Notes: generated by a model not told the origin, from the letters alone. A stretch of 64,000 nt of DNA from Bog-532 sp963805255 (GCA_963805255.1 CAWDTK010000015.1:62001-126000), one strand, 5' to 3'; shown: positions 7,374 to 16,546, counted from the first letter of the stretch. Made by a program: numbers and translations.

Positions 7374-8423
7374 CTACGGCACGATCACGACCTTCACCGG
7401 GTCGCCCTCTCTCTCCCGTACCACGCGGAACGCGGTGGCGATCTCCTCCAGGCTGAACCGGTGCGTCACCATCTCCGCGCCCCGCAGCTTGCCCTGGGCG
7501 GCCAGGGCGACGGCACGTTTCACGTTGTTGCCGCCCTCGCCCCGGGAGGTGTAGATCGTGATGTCCTTGCGGACGACCGCGCTCAGGTCGACGGTTACCG
7601 GGCCGGCGTAGAACGCGACAACGATGATCTTGCCGCCGCGTTTGGTGGTCTCGGCACACAGCTGCGGCGCTTCAGCTGCCCCCGAGCACTCGATGGTGAG
7701 GTCGGCGCCCTGGCCGCCGGTCAGCTCGGCGATGGCGCGCGCGGGATCGGCGTCGCGGGCGTTGATCACGTGGTCGGCGCCGAGCCGTCTCCCCAGCTCC
7801 AGCCGGGAGGGCCGGGTGCCGACCAGGATGACCTGAGCGGCTCCGAGTGCCTTCAGCACCTGGACGGTGGTCAGCCCGACCGGACCGGGACCGACCACTA
7901 CCACGTCCTGCCCGGCGACGTAGCCGCCGGCCACGTCGAGTCCGTACAGGCCGGTGCCGGCGGTCGTGATCAGGACGCCGTCCTCGAACGACAGCTGGGG
8001 CGGCAGCGGGTACAGGGCGCTGACGTGATGAACGGCGTATTCAGCGAAGCCGCCATCCACGGTCATGCCGGTCGCCCGGTGCCCCTTGGCGGGATTCCCG
8101 TAGTTGAGGCAGGCTGTGTAGCGGCCGACCAGGCAGTTGTCACAGCGGCCGCAGCCGCTGTGGGCCTCGATGCACACCCTGTCACCGGCAGTGAACTCGT
8201 CCACCTGGCTGCCCGTGGCCGCGACCGTGCCCGCCCATTCGTGACCGGGCGTGAACTGGCCGAACGGCGGGGTCTGCGGGAAGTGACCGTCGAAGATCTT
8301 CAGGTCGGTGCCGCAGGTGCCGCACATGGCCACCTTGACCAGGACCTCGTCCGGGCCCGGGACCGGGATTGGCCGGTCGGTCACCCGGATGTCACCAGGG
8401 CCGAAGAGTACCGCGGCGCGCAT
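7374..8423 (-). CDS. Zinc-dependent medium-chain alcohol dehydrogenase
   Basis: MDR-family NAD(P)-dependent alcohol or polyol dehydrogenase, about 349 residues. The catalytic-zinc segment is AMCGTCGTDLKIFDG with TPGHEWAGTV. The structural-zinc cysteines are in HSGCGRCDNCLVGRYTAC. The Rossmann motif is VVVVGPGPVGLTTVQVLKA. Start taken as ATG 8423 (MRAAVLFGPGDIRVTD). A GTG at 8471 would overlap the SBP2 stop by 28 bp. It is the last gene of the minus-strand ABC transport locus and may oxidise the imported compound or a derivative, but its substrate cannot be read from sequence. Confidence 0.88.
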   Translation of the reverse strand: MRAAVLFGPGDIRVTDRPIPVPGPDEVLVKVAMCGTCGTDLKIFDGHFPQTPPFGQFTPGHEWAGTVAATGSQVDEFTAGDRVCIEAHSGCGRCDNCLVGRYTACLNYGNPAKGHRATGMTVDGGFAEYAVHHVSALYPLPPQLSFEDGVLITTAGTGLYGLDVAGGYVAGQDVVVVGPGPVGLTTVQVLKALGAAQVILVGTRPSRLELGRRLGADHVINARDADPARAIAELTGGQGADLTIECSGAAEAPQLCAETTKRGGKIIVVAFYAGPVTVDLSAVVRKDITIYTSRGEGGNNVKRAVALAAQGKLRGAEMVTHRFSLEEIATAFRVVREREGDPVKVVIVP

Positions 8424-9414
8424 CGTCTCCGGCAAGGGAGCCGTCAGTTCCACAGCCGGTTCCCCTGCCACGTGCCCAGCTTGGCGACCACCGCGGCGAT
8501 CGGGCCGCTGTTGACCAGGGCAGACTCGGCGGGGGCGGTGCCGGTGAGGATCTTGTACCGCTGCATCGTCGTAATCGTGCTGCTGATGCGCGCGGCGCTG
8601 AGCCCGTCATCGACCGGGAACACGCCCTCCTGGGTGAGGAGCACGTCGTAGGCCTCGCTGATCACCTTCGAGGTGAAGCCGGTATTCTTCGCAACGATCG
8701 CCACGGTGGCGGCCTTGTGCTGGTACATGAACCGGTGCGCCTGGGTGATCGCGGTCAGGAATTTCTCCACGGTGCTCTGGTTGCCGGCGAGGTAGGACTT
8801 CGACACTACGTAAGTACCGTAGAAGTAATCGGGATTCGTCTGGGCGAAGTTGACCAGCACGTGCAGCCTGGGGTCCTTGGCCAGTACCGTCAGGACCTGT
8901 TCTTCCTGCAGGACCCCCGACTGGATCTCACCCGCCAGCAGCTCGCTGATGTAGGCCGAGGATGAGCCGGGTATGTAGCTCACGTCGGAGGTGGCCAGAC
9001 CGGCGCCTTCGATGACCATCCGGGTCATCACCTCGCGGAACGCGCCGATCTGCTGAATGCCGAGCCGCTTGCCGCGCAGCTGGGCCGGAGTGCTGATCGT
9101 CGCGGGCGTGACCATGGACACGGTCAGCTTGTTCGCGTACGACCCGACGATCTGCACCGGCGATCCCTGGGCCGCGGCGTTTACGACGGGCTCGATGCTG
9201 CTCGCCCCGATGTCGAGGGACCCGCCGATGACGCCCTGGACCACAGGCACGCCGGAACTGAGGTTGTCGACGTGCACGTCGAGCCCCTCGGCCTTGAAAT
9301 ACCCTTCCGCCTGGGCGACCGCCACGTCGGAATTAGCGAAGCTGGGCGCTGAATTGGGCAGGCCGATGGTGATGTCGGTAACTTTGCTGCCGGTGGCCGA
9401 CGCCGGTGTCTTAG

Positions 9415-11126
9415 CCCCGATCCACCGACCAAATTAGGGTGTTTTCGGGCGTGGCAACATGAAAGGTGCCCTCTGAACTGGGACAATGGGAGTTAGTGAA
9501 GCTTCCAGTACCGGTTCGAGAGGACACCCTGCAAGTGCGATTGTTGCATAGCCTGGCGAAGACGCACGCATCGTTCGACGACCCTAATCTCGTGTCGCAC
9601 TCCGGCCTGGTCCCGGTGATGGCCCTCGCTGAGCGCGCCGGGCTCGCCGGCCTGGTGGCGGAGCACGTCCGGCCGGGCGGGGACTGCGGGGTCAACGCGC
9701 ACCTGAAGGTCGCGTGCCTGGCCGCCGGGATGGCCGCGGGCGCCGATTCGATCGATGACATGGACCTGCTGCGGCACGGCGCGATGGGCACACTGTTCGG
9801 CGGCATCCGGGCACCGTCCACGCTGGGCTCGCACCTGCGCTGCTATACCTGGGGAAACGTCAGCCAGCTGGAGAAGGCGGGCCGGGAGTTCCTGATCGCG
9901 CTGGCCGGGCAGGCGCCGCTGCTGCCCGGCGCGGGCACCCTGGCGTTCATTGACATCGACTCGATGCAGAAACGGGTCTACGGGCACAAGAAGCAGGGCG
10001 CGAAGTTCGGCCACACCAAAATCCAGGGCAAGTCGCTGCTGGTCCGGGGCCTGAACGCGCTGGCCGCGGTGGTCAGCACGCCGCTGTCGGCGCCGGTGAT
10101 CGCCGCGACCAGGCTGCGCGGCGGCAGCGCCGCCTCCGCGCGGGGCGCGGCCAGCCTGGCCGCCCGCGCCATCGGCACTGCCCGGGACTGCGGGTGCACC
10201 GGGACGATCGTGGTCCGGATGGACTCGGCCTATTACAACGCCGCGGTGATCGGCGCGGTCCGCGCCCAGCGCGCCCGGTTCTCCGTCACCGTCCCCATGA
10301 ATACGAGCATCCGCGCCGCGATCGCCGCCATCCCCGGCGACGCCTGGACCGCCATCAAGTACCCGCGCGCGGTCTGGGACGACCAGCTGGACGCCTGGAT
10401 CTCAGACGCCGAGGTCGCCGAAGTCCCTTACACGGCGTTCGCGTCGAAGAAGGGCCAGGCGGTCACCGCCAGGCTGGTCGTCCGCCGGGTCCGGGACCTG
10501 AACAAGAAGGCGGCCGCCGGGCAGGACGAGCTGTTCCCGGTCTGGCGGTACCACGCGGTGTTCACCGATTCCCCGTTCGAGCTCGTCCAGGCCGAGGGGC
10601 AGCACCGTGACCACGCGGTCGTGGAGCAGGTATTCGCCGACGTCACCAGCGGGCCGCTGGCTCACCTGCCATCGGGGAAGTTCGCCGCGAACGCCGCGTG
10701 GCTGGCGATCGCGGCCATGGCGCACAACCTGGTCCGCGCCGCCGGCGCCCTGGCATCCCTGCCCTTCGCGAAGGCCCGGGCCGCGACCATCCGCCGAGAC
10801 CTGATCGCCGTCGCCGGCCGCACCGCCCGGCACGGACGCGGCCACCTCACGCTGCACCTGCCCGAAGGCTGGCACCGCGAGCAGGAATGGCGCAACCTGC
10901 TCGCCACCGCCTGCGGCCCGCCCGCCGCAGCGGCCTGACCAGCCCCGACCGGTCCGCACCCCGACGGCCGCAACGGCCACCCGAACCCCGGCCCCCAGCC
11001 AGGAACCCCGGACAAGCCGCAGGCAAGGCGAGCGGCAGGACACCCGCGCCCCGATTCACCCCGGAAAACTCCTCGCGCAGGAATCGAAGCGAAAACGATC
11101 TACCAGAATGGGTCGGTGGATCGAGG
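9415..11126 (+). mobile_element. IS1380-family insertion sequence, 1,712 bp
   Basis: Terminal inverted repeats CCCCGATCCACCGACC (9415-9430) and, reading inward from the other end, CCTCGATCCACCGACC (11126-11111) differ at one base. A 5-bp target duplication CTTAG flanks both ends. One transposase gene lies on the plus strand, opposite to the disrupted SBP2. 4-5 bp duplications and C-rich ends fit IS1380. The region 10939-11126 after the transposase holds no gene. Confidence 0.92.
9496..10938 (+). CDS. IS1380-family DDE transposase
   Basis: About 480 residues. It opens VKLPVPVREDTLQVRLLHS at GTG 9496, preceded by GGGAG; a GTG at 9466 is an upstream alternative. Likely DDE residues are in LAFIDIDSMQKRVYGHKKQG, IVVRMDSAYYNAAVIGAV and DHAVVEQVFADV. 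The N-terminal segment SFDDPNLVSHSGLVPVMALA and the motif GVNAHLKVACLAAGMAAGAD resemble IS1676-type members. The gene is intact and probably functional. A CTGAACTGGGACAAT motif upstream (9473-9487) also occurs in the second element at 14.7 kb. Confidence 0.92.
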   Translation: MKLPVPVREDTLQVRLLHSLAKTHASFDDPNLVSHSGLVPVMALAERAGLAGLVAEHVRPGGDCGVNAHLKVACLAAGMAAGADSIDDMDLLRHGAMGTLFGGIRAPSTLGSHLRCYTWGNVSQLEKAGREFLIALAGQAPLLPGAGTLAFIDIDSMQKRVYGHKKQGAKFGHTKIQGKSLLVRGLNALAAVVSTPLSAPVIAATRLRGGSAASARGAASLAARAIGTARDCGCTGTIVVRMDSAYYNAAVIGAVRAQRARFSVTVPMNTSIRAAIAAIPGDAWTAIKYPRAVWDDQLDAWISDAEVAEVPYTAFASKKGQAVTARLVVRRVRDLNKKAAAGQDELFPVWRYHAVFTDSPFELVQAEGQHRDHAVVEQVFADVTSGPLAHLPSGKFAANAAWLAIAAMAHNLVRAAGALASLPFAKARAATIRRDLIAVAGRTARHGRGHLTLHLPEGWHREQEWRNLLATACGPPAAAA

Positions 11127-11267
11127 CTTAGTTCCGCTGCTGCACGCGGAAAGGGCCACCGAGGTAATCAGAAGTCCAGCCGTCAAAGCGGGCATCAGAA
11201 CGCGCCGCATCAGAGTTCATCTCCTTTGTCATTAATAATCATCCTGTGTGCGGAGGTATCTTCCGGC

Positions 11268-12089
11268 CTACCGGGCTACCTTCCGCCACTGGAACAGACG
11301 GTGTTCCGCCCACTCCAGGAGCGCCGTGAGTACCACGCCGATGACCGCGATCACGACGATGGGCACGAACATGCGCGCGGTCCGGAAGTTGCTCGCGTTG
11401 GTGGAGATGAGGTCGCCGAGACCGGACAGCGCGGTGTAGTACTCCGCGACGATCACGCCGATCAGCGCCCGCCCGATCGCCTGGCGCAAGCCGGTCACGA
11501 CGTACGGCAGGGCGGACGGCATGATCAGGTCGGCCCACATCCGCCGCTCGCTCGAGCAGAAACTCCGCGCGACCTCGATCAGCTCGGGGTCGACCTCGCG
11601 CACTCCGCGCGTGGTGTTGATCAGGACCGGGAACACGACGAACAGGAAGACCACGATGGTCTTCGAGGTGATCCCGAAGCCGAACCAGAGCACGATGACG
11701 GGTATGAGCGCGACGGCCGGGACCGCGTACAGCGCGTTGACCGGCACCTCGATCAGCGCGTCGAAGGCCGCGCTCCGCCCGCACACCAGTCCCAGGATCA
11801 CCCCGGCGACCGCGCCGGAGACGAGCCCGAGGCCGAGCACGATGAGGCTGGAAGCGAGCGCGTGCGGCAGGGTGCCGTCCTTGATCATGGCGACGAGCGC
11901 CGCGGCCACCGCGGCCGGGTCCGATAGCAGGACCGGGTTGATCCGCCCGCCGTACACCTGCCAGGCCACGACCACCACGGACGTCAGCCGCAGCGTCCAG
12001 CGCCGGGCGGGCGTCAGGCGGCGGGCCCGGAGGCGCCGGGTGCCATCCGCCCACGCCGTGCCCGCGGGCTGGGGCGGGGCGGTCGTCAC
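11268..12089 (-). CDS. ABC transporter permease, nitrate/sulfonate/taurine type
   Basis: 273-residue inner-membrane permease of the SsuC/TauC branch with about six membrane segments. Examples are SSLIVLGLGLVSGAVAGVIL, VALIPVIVLWFGFGITSKTI and FVPIVVIAVIGVVLTALLEW. The EAA-like coupling loop is around ARSFCSSERRMWADLIMPSA and ALPYVVTGLRQAIGRALIG. Its start overlaps the stop of the ATPase gene (ATGA), so the two are translationally coupled. The SBP2 start is 47 bp downstream. The sequence gives no clear substrate. Confidence 0.9.
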   Translation of the reverse strand: MTTAPPQPAGTAWADGTRRLRARRLTPARRWTLRLTSVVVVAWQVYGGRINPVLLSDPAAVAAALVAMIKDGTLPHALASSLIVLGLGLVSGAVAGVILGLVCGRSAAFDALIEVPVNALYAVPAVALIPVIVLWFGFGITSKTIVVFLFVVFPVLINTTRGVREVDPELIEVARSFCSSERRMWADLIMPSALPYVVTGLRQAIGRALIGVIVAEYYTALSGLGDLISTNASNFRTARMFVPIVVIAVIGVVLTALLEWAEHRLFQWRKVAR

Positions 12090-12925
12090 GTGGGCTCCGG
12101 GAGAGGGACGCTTCGGCTGCTCAGCGAGTCCCAGAGCAGCTTCCGCATCCTGGGGTAATCCTCGTGGGCCCGGATTTCCTGGCTGTTCCTCGGGCGGGGC
12201 AGGTCGATGGGCATTTCGAAGGTGATGTGTCCCGGCGGCCCCGACATCACTACCACCCGGTCGGCCATCAGGATCGCCTCGTCGATGTCGTGGGTGACCA
12301 GCAGGGCTGTCATGCGCTGGCCGGTTTCCCGCAGCCTCAGGACCTCGGTCTGCAGCGATTCGCGGGTGATCGCGTCCACCGCGCTGAATGGCTCGTCGAG
12401 GAGCAGGAGTTCCGGCTCGATCGCCAGCGCCCGGGCGATTCCGACCCGCTGTTTCATCCCGCCGGACAACTGCGCCGGGAAACAGCCGGCCACTCGCCCC
12501 AGGTGCAGGGTTTCCAGCAGGTCCTGTATCCGGCCTTCATCGGCGGGGCGCCCCTGCACCCGCTGGCCATAGGCGACATTCGAACGAACGCTCTTCCACG
12601 GGAAGAGGCCGAAATGCTGGAACACCACGGCTGTCCGGGGCGAGGGCCCGAGGACGGGTGACCCGGCCAGTGTAATCATGCCCGACGTGACAGGCAGGAG
12701 CCCGGCAATAGTCCGCAGCAATGTGGTCTTACCGCCGCCCGACGTCCCGATGACACAAACGAACTCCCGTTCGGAAACGCTCAGGCTGACATCGCGAAGT
12801 ATGCAGGTCCCGCCGATATCGACAGACACCTCTTGTCGAGAATGAGATGGGGCAGAGGCATCCGATCTTCCCTGGGCCAAGGCCAAATACGGCGTACTTA
12901 TAGCGTTTACCTGGCATGTTGTCAA
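12086..12925 (-). CDS. ABC transporter ATP-binding protein, SsuB/TauB type
   Basis: 279-residue ATPase that would power the adjacent permease. Walker A is CVIGTSGGGKTTLLRTIAG, the Q-loop is AVVFQHFGLFPWKSV, the signature is AQLSGGMKQRVGIARALA, Walker B is LLLLDEPFSAVD and the H-loop is LLVTHDIDEAILMADRVVVM. The roughly 30 residues before VSVDIGGTCILRDVSLSV are poorly conserved, so the true start may be downstream of 12925. The promoter side was separated from the SBP1 gene by the second IS element, which may have polar effects. Confidence 0.9.
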   Translation of the reverse strand: MTTCQVNAISTPYLALAQGRSDASAPSHSRQEVSVDIGGTCILRDVSLSVSEREFVCVIGTSGGGKTTLLRTIAGLLPVTSGMITLAGSPVLGPSPRTAVVFQHFGLFPWKSVRSNVAYGQRVQGRPADEGRIQDLLETLHLGRVAGCFPAQLSGGMKQRVGIARALAIEPELLLLDEPFSAVDAITRESLQTEVLRLRETGQRMTALLVTHDIDEAILMADRVVVMSGPPGHITFEMPIDLPRPRNSQEIRAHEDYPRMRKLLWDSLSSRSVPLPEPT

Positions 12926-12994
12926 GGTTGCGCAAATTAACTACCCGGGCGGATAAATCGAAAATAAATATTGTTACGATGCTCGCCTAGCTAG

Positions 12995-14765
12995 CCCTGA
13001 TCTTTCATCGGGGTTGATGGCTGCCGCTGAGCGGCGTGCGGACCGTGTTCTGGGCTGGGATTTTAGCTTCGGTGTATGACGGTGGCCCGGCTGGCGGGCC
13101 GGGTGGCCGGGGTTCCACGGCCCCGGGTTCTCCTTCCTTGCTCGCAGGGATGGGTTAGCACTGGTCAGGGGCCTTGCGGGATCGCCTGGATGCGCTGCCA
13201 GGCGGCGGTTATGGCGTCGGCCCAGGGCCAGGTCGCGGCGATTTTCAGGCATCTTCGCCGCCCGCCGTGCACGAGGCGGCCGGCGGCGTGCAGGATCCGG
13301 TAGCGGAGCGTTTTCGGCTCGGCTTTCGCCAGGTCGCGGTCCAGGGCCAGCAGCTTCAGCCAGGCCAGCAGGATGCAGGCGATCATGGAGGCGGTCAGCC
13401 ACGCCTGGTTGACCTTGTAGTCATGCGACGGGAAATGGCCCAGCCCGGTGTCCTTGCCGGTGCGGATCACGTCCTCCACCCGGGCGTGGACCCGGTGCGC
13501 CGCGTCGATGTAGGCGCACTGGCCCAGCCAGCCACGCGTGGTGGCGGGCCGGTTCGTTACCCACAGGCAGTACCGCCAGCCGTCCTCTGCCTCGAACAGG
13601 GTCAGCTGCGCGCCCGGGTGCGGGCGTTCCCGGCGGGCGAAGATCCGCATCGCCTTGGGCCAGCCCTTGAGCTGGTCCCCGGCCGGCCCTTCGCGCAGCA
13701 GCCTGGTCAGCTCGATGACGTGGGCTTCCTCGATCCAGCAGGCCCGGTGCGCGCACCGGAGATTACCGCAGGCATCGTCCGCGCGGCGCTCGCGGACTTT
13801 CCCGTGCGCGTCCACGGCGGCTTCCCAGGCGTCCTCGGGGACCTGGGCCAGCGCGGCCTTTTCCCGCTTGCCCAGCTCCCAGCCCACGGAGTAGATCACC
13901 TGGTACCCGGGGCGGGCCGCCAGCTTGTCCAGCTCCCTGATCAGGGCGTGGCTGGCGCCGGCCCCGTCGCAGGTGATCATCAGCTTCCGGCGGAACGCCG
14001 GCGGCAGCGCGGCGATCGCCTCGCCCAGGATCTGCAGGTGATCAGCGGCGGTATTCGACCCGGCCGAGCCGGGGCGCAGCATCCACGCCAGCGGCTCCCG
14101 CACGTTGTCGCATTCGGCGACCAGCGGGTGATGGCCGAATCCCTTGAAATTGGGCTCCGCCAGCTCCTTATCCGAGTGCGCGGGCACCACGGTCGCGTCC
14201 AGCCGGATACACGTCACCCCCTCCAGCGTCTTGTCCGCGACCCGCACCGGCGGCAGCGTGCCGGCCTGCGCCCACGCGTGCCGCCGCGCCTTGTTCACCG
14301 CGGCGGCGAGCTTGCGCTGCGCGCGGTCGCCGGCGCCGGCGATCTCCTTCAGCGCCCGCCACGCCGTCGGCACCGACGCCACCAGGCCGAACAGCTCCCG
14401 CTGATCGCCCATCACCCGGAAATCACTGATCACCCGGGCGCCGTCCGCGATCGCGCACGCCAGATCGCTGACGACCCGGCCCCGGTCATGCCCCCACAGC
14501 GGCGACGGCAGCGCCCGCGACAGCCCCGCCGTCAGCCCCGTCCGGTCCGCCAGCTGCCGCAGCAGAACCAGGCCCGCATGCGACACGATCCCCGTACCGC
14601 CGCCAGTGACTTCCAGACCCCGCGACCACCCTGTACCGTTCACGTAGAAAGTGCTCCTCGAACCCGGCGCGATAAGGACCCAAACACCCCTAATCGTCCC
14701 AGTTCAGGAGCACTTTTCCATTCAGGCGCGCCAGTCAGCCCACACGGCTCGGTGAAAAGACAGGG
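12995..14765 (-). mobile_element. Second IS1380-family insertion sequence, 1,771 bp
   Basis: Ends CCCTGATCTTTCATCG (from 12995) and, inward from the other side, CCCTGTCTTTTCACCG (from 14765) are imperfect inverted repeats. The flanks carry the 4-bp direct repeat CTAG (12991-12994 and 14766-14769). It holds one transposase gene on the minus strand. It is clearly different from the element at 9.4-11.1 kb. Inside the right end, GAAAGTGCTCCT and AGGAGCACTTTTC form a potential hairpin (14647-14718) that could shield the transposase start. Confidence 0.85.
13165..14643 (-). CDS. IS1380-family DDE transposase (second type)
   Basis: 492 residues from GTG 14643 (VNGTGWSRGLEVTGGGTGIV). Typical IS1380 blocks: LLRQLADRTGLTAGLS, GARVISDFRVMGDQRELFG, CIRLDATVVPAHSDKELAEP (first Asp), LMITCDGAGASHALIRELDK (second Asp) and HARVEDVIRTGKDTGLGHFP (Glu). 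The C-terminus ends ITAAWQRIQAIPQGP. Intact and probably functional. It is more distant from the first transposase than copies of one element would be, so the two insertions were separate events. Confidence 0.93.
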   Translation of the reverse strand: MNGTGWSRGLEVTGGGTGIVSHAGLVLLRQLADRTGLTAGLSRALPSPLWGHDRGRVVSDLACAIADGARVISDFRVMGDQRELFGLVASVPTAWRALKEIAGAGDRAQRKLAAAVNKARRHAWAQAGTLPPVRVADKTLEGVTCIRLDATVVPAHSDKELAEPNFKGFGHHPLVAECDNVREPLAWMLRPGSAGSNTAADHLQILGEAIAALPPAFRRKLMITCDGAGASHALIRELDKLAARPGYQVIYSVGWELGKREKAALAQVPEDAWEAAVDAHGKVRERRADDACGNLRCAHRACWIEEAHVIELTRLLREGPAGDQLKGWPKAMRIFARRERPHPGAQLTLFEAEDGWRYCLWVTNRPATTRGWLGQCAYIDAAHRVHARVEDVIRTGKDTGLGHFPSHDYKVNQAWLTASMIACILLAWLKLLALDRDLAKAEPKTLRYRILHAAGRLVHGGRRRCLKIAATWPWADAITAAWQRIQAIPQGP

Positions 14766-15809
14766 CTAGGAGCCTCCGCTGATCATCGAATTGACAGCGG
14801 TTCCCTGCCGGATGACGGCGGCGAATTTGGGCGCGATCATGCCGAACTCCAGCATGTCCCCGGCCTCGCGCTGGATCCGCACCGCGTTCACGGGCCCGGT
14901 CGGGAACTCGGGTATCGGCATGACCCCGGTGACCTCCGGGGGGAGATCGTCGGACTTGCTCATGGCCGACTGAACCGCGGGCGGGTTGGTGTCGGCGATC
15001 GTCTCCGCCGCTCCGATCGCCCGGACGAAGGCCGCCGCCGTCTTCGGGTGCTTCTGTTCCCACGTCCGGGTCGCGATGTAGCCGGAGATGGGCAGGCCCG
15101 TGGCGGCAGCCTGATTGAGGTCGACCAGCGGCTGCTCACCGTAAGTCTCTTCCGCCTGGGTGACGTAAGGCTCGCTGACGGCGGCCGCGGCCCACGCGCC
15201 GTCGTGGAGTTCCGTGGCCATCGTGGGGAAGCCGTCCGGATCCGTGACGAAGCGCACCTTGCTGGGGGAGATCCCGTTCTCTTCCAGGACGAGGCTCGTG
15301 AGCAGAGTGCTGATGCTGTTGGTGGCGTTCAGCCCGATCGTCTTTCCGGCCAGGTCACTTACTGACATCACGCGGGACCCGGCCGGTGTCAGCAGGACGC
15401 GGGTGCGCGGGGCCATGATGGACCCCTCGGCCAGGATGTGAAATTTGCCGCCCGCCGCCTCGGCCGAGATGTAGGGCATGTAGGCGCCCGCGCAGAGGTC
15501 GATCTTTCCGGCGAGCTGATCAGTGATTATCGCCTTGCTCGACGCGATCTTGACCAGTTTGACGCGCAGGCCCTGCTTGGCGAAGAGGCCGTCATCAAGT
15601 GCGATGTAGACGCCCGCGAGGTCGACCGAAGGTACCGCGGCGATCGTGATATCGGATTGCTCGACGGTATTTGCCGAGGTAGTTGCCGCAATGCCGGTGC
15701 CGGAGGTGCATGCGGTGGCAAAAGCCAGGACTGCGGCGGCCAGGAGTGAGGCCGCGCGAAGGTGACGGTGGCCATCCTGCCTCCGGACGGGGACGGGGGG
15801 GATTAGCAC
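14766..15809 (-). CDS. ABC transporter lipoprotein SBP1, nitrate/sulfonate/taurine class
   Basis: 347-residue substrate-binding lipoprotein. A charged N-terminus and hydrophobic stretch SLLAAAVLAFATACTSG contain the lipobox cysteine. The mature part begins near SDITIAAVPSVDLAGVYIAL and includes ALDDGLFAKQGLRVKLVKI, LAGKTIGLNATNSISTLL and DGAWAAAAVSEPYVTQAEE, typical of NMT1/SsuA-like proteins. It is intact: the second IS element is inserted at its CTAG-overlapping stop codon and left the stop in place. With SBP2 disrupted, it may be the only receptor left for the downstream permease and ATPase. Confidence 0.9.
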   Translation of the reverse strand: MLIPPVPVRRQDGHRHLRAASLLAAAVLAFATACTSGTGIAATTSANTVEQSDITIAAVPSVDLAGVYIALDDGLFAKQGLRVKLVKIASSKAIITDQLAGKIDLCAGAYMPYISAEAAGGKFHILAEGSIMAPRTRVLLTPAGSRVMSVSDLAGKTIGLNATNSISTLLTSLVLEENGISPSKVRFVTDPDGFPTMATELHDGAWAAAAVSEPYVTQAEETYGEQPLVDLNQAAATGLPISGYIATRTWEQKHPKTAAAFVRAIGAAETIADTNPPAVQSAMSKSDDLPPEVTGVMPIPEFPTGPVNAVRIQREAGDMLEFGMIAPKFAAVIRQGTAVNSMISGGS

Positions 15810-15917
15810 TCATGCTAGCGATCGGGGCCCGGAAATAAGCCGATATCGACCAGAATGCGGAAGTGTCGTCCCTTTTGTTCGAAGTGTGACTGCGCGTGGA
15901 GCTAGGGCCGCGCCTGA

Positions 15918-16367
15918 TTAGCGGGCGCGGGTCTCGCGGGGGTCGACCTCCGCGAGCTGCTCGAGCGCCGGCAGGGCCTGGGCCAGCGCGTCGATCTGCT
16001 CGGGCCGCAGCATGGTCAGGCTCTCGGCGAGCATCGCCGTGCTCTCCTGCCGGATTCGTTCCAGCACTTCGTGGCCCCGCGGCGTGATGGCCAGCGTGCT
16101 GGCCCGCGCGTCGCCCGGCACCGCGCACCGTTTGACGTACCCGCATTCTTCCAGTACGGTCACGATCCGGGTCAGCGTGGAGGGCGCTATCCCTTCCGCG
16201 GCGGCGACGTCACAGAGCCTCAGCGGGCCCGCTTGCTCAACGGTGGCGAGTGCCGACAGCTGGGTGGGGGTCAGCCCGGCCAGCTCGTGATGGCGAAGCC
16301 GCCGGGAGAGCCGCGCGATGGCGACCCGCAGGCGCGTGGCGTCGATCGCCGCGGTGCTGCCGTTCAC
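15918..16367 (-). CDS. MarR-family transcriptional regulator
   Basis: 149-residue winged-helix regulator. The DNA-binding region covers LTPTQLSALATVEQAGPLRL, CDVAAAEGIAPSTLTRIVTV (recognition helix) and the wing KRCAVPGDARASTLAITPRG. The C-terminal helices probably dimerise. It lies 108 bp upstream of SBP1 on the same strand and so may control the transport locus, perhaps in response to the imported compound. That link rests on position only. GTG 16367 is taken as start. Confidence 0.85.
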   Translation of the reverse strand: MNGSTAAIDATRLRVAIARLSRRLRHHELAGLTPTQLSALATVEQAGPLRLCDVAAAEGIAPSTLTRIVTVLEECGYVKRCAVPGDARASTLAITPRGHEVLERIRQESTAMLAESLTMLRPEQIDALAQALPALEQLAEVDPRETRAR

Positions 16368-16546
16368 CGGGCTACCCGCATCGGCCTCGTCCGCCTCGGC
16401 CAGAAGGTGGCCAACGTGTGCCGACGGTGGCGCTTCATCGCGTCGCTCACCGCAGTTCCCGCGCCATGTCTGCAGAATACGCGCTAGCGGCTACCGGCAG
16501 GCGCGGATCAGAGCCGCCACGGCGGTCCGGCGGCCGTCGTACCCTT

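Larger units (their letters stand above)
8444..11220 (-). pseudogene. ABC transporter lipoprotein SBP2, split by an IS1380-family element
   Basis: Periplasmic-type binding protein of the nitrate/sulfonate/taurine (NMT1/SsuA-like) class. The 5' piece (11220 to 11127) codes a lipoprotein signal, MRRVLMPALTAGLLITSVAL then SACSSGTK, with the lipobox cysteine. The 3' piece (9414 to 8444) codes TPASATGSKVTDITIGLPNS, ASSIEPVVNAAAQGSPVQIV and onward to GTWQGNRLWN. The insertion is bounded by the direct repeat CTTAG (9410-9414 and 11127-11131). Removing the element and one repeat copy joins the pieces in frame (...SSGT-K-TPASA...). The 3' piece has no start of its own near the junction, so the gene is presumably inactive. 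It lies just after the permease gene. Confidence 0.9.

Noticed and set aside
10694..11927. 409-residue plus-strand open frame running out of the first IS element
   Set aside because: It crosses the IS boundary and runs antisense to the permease gene. Arg/Asp/His-rich shadow composition.
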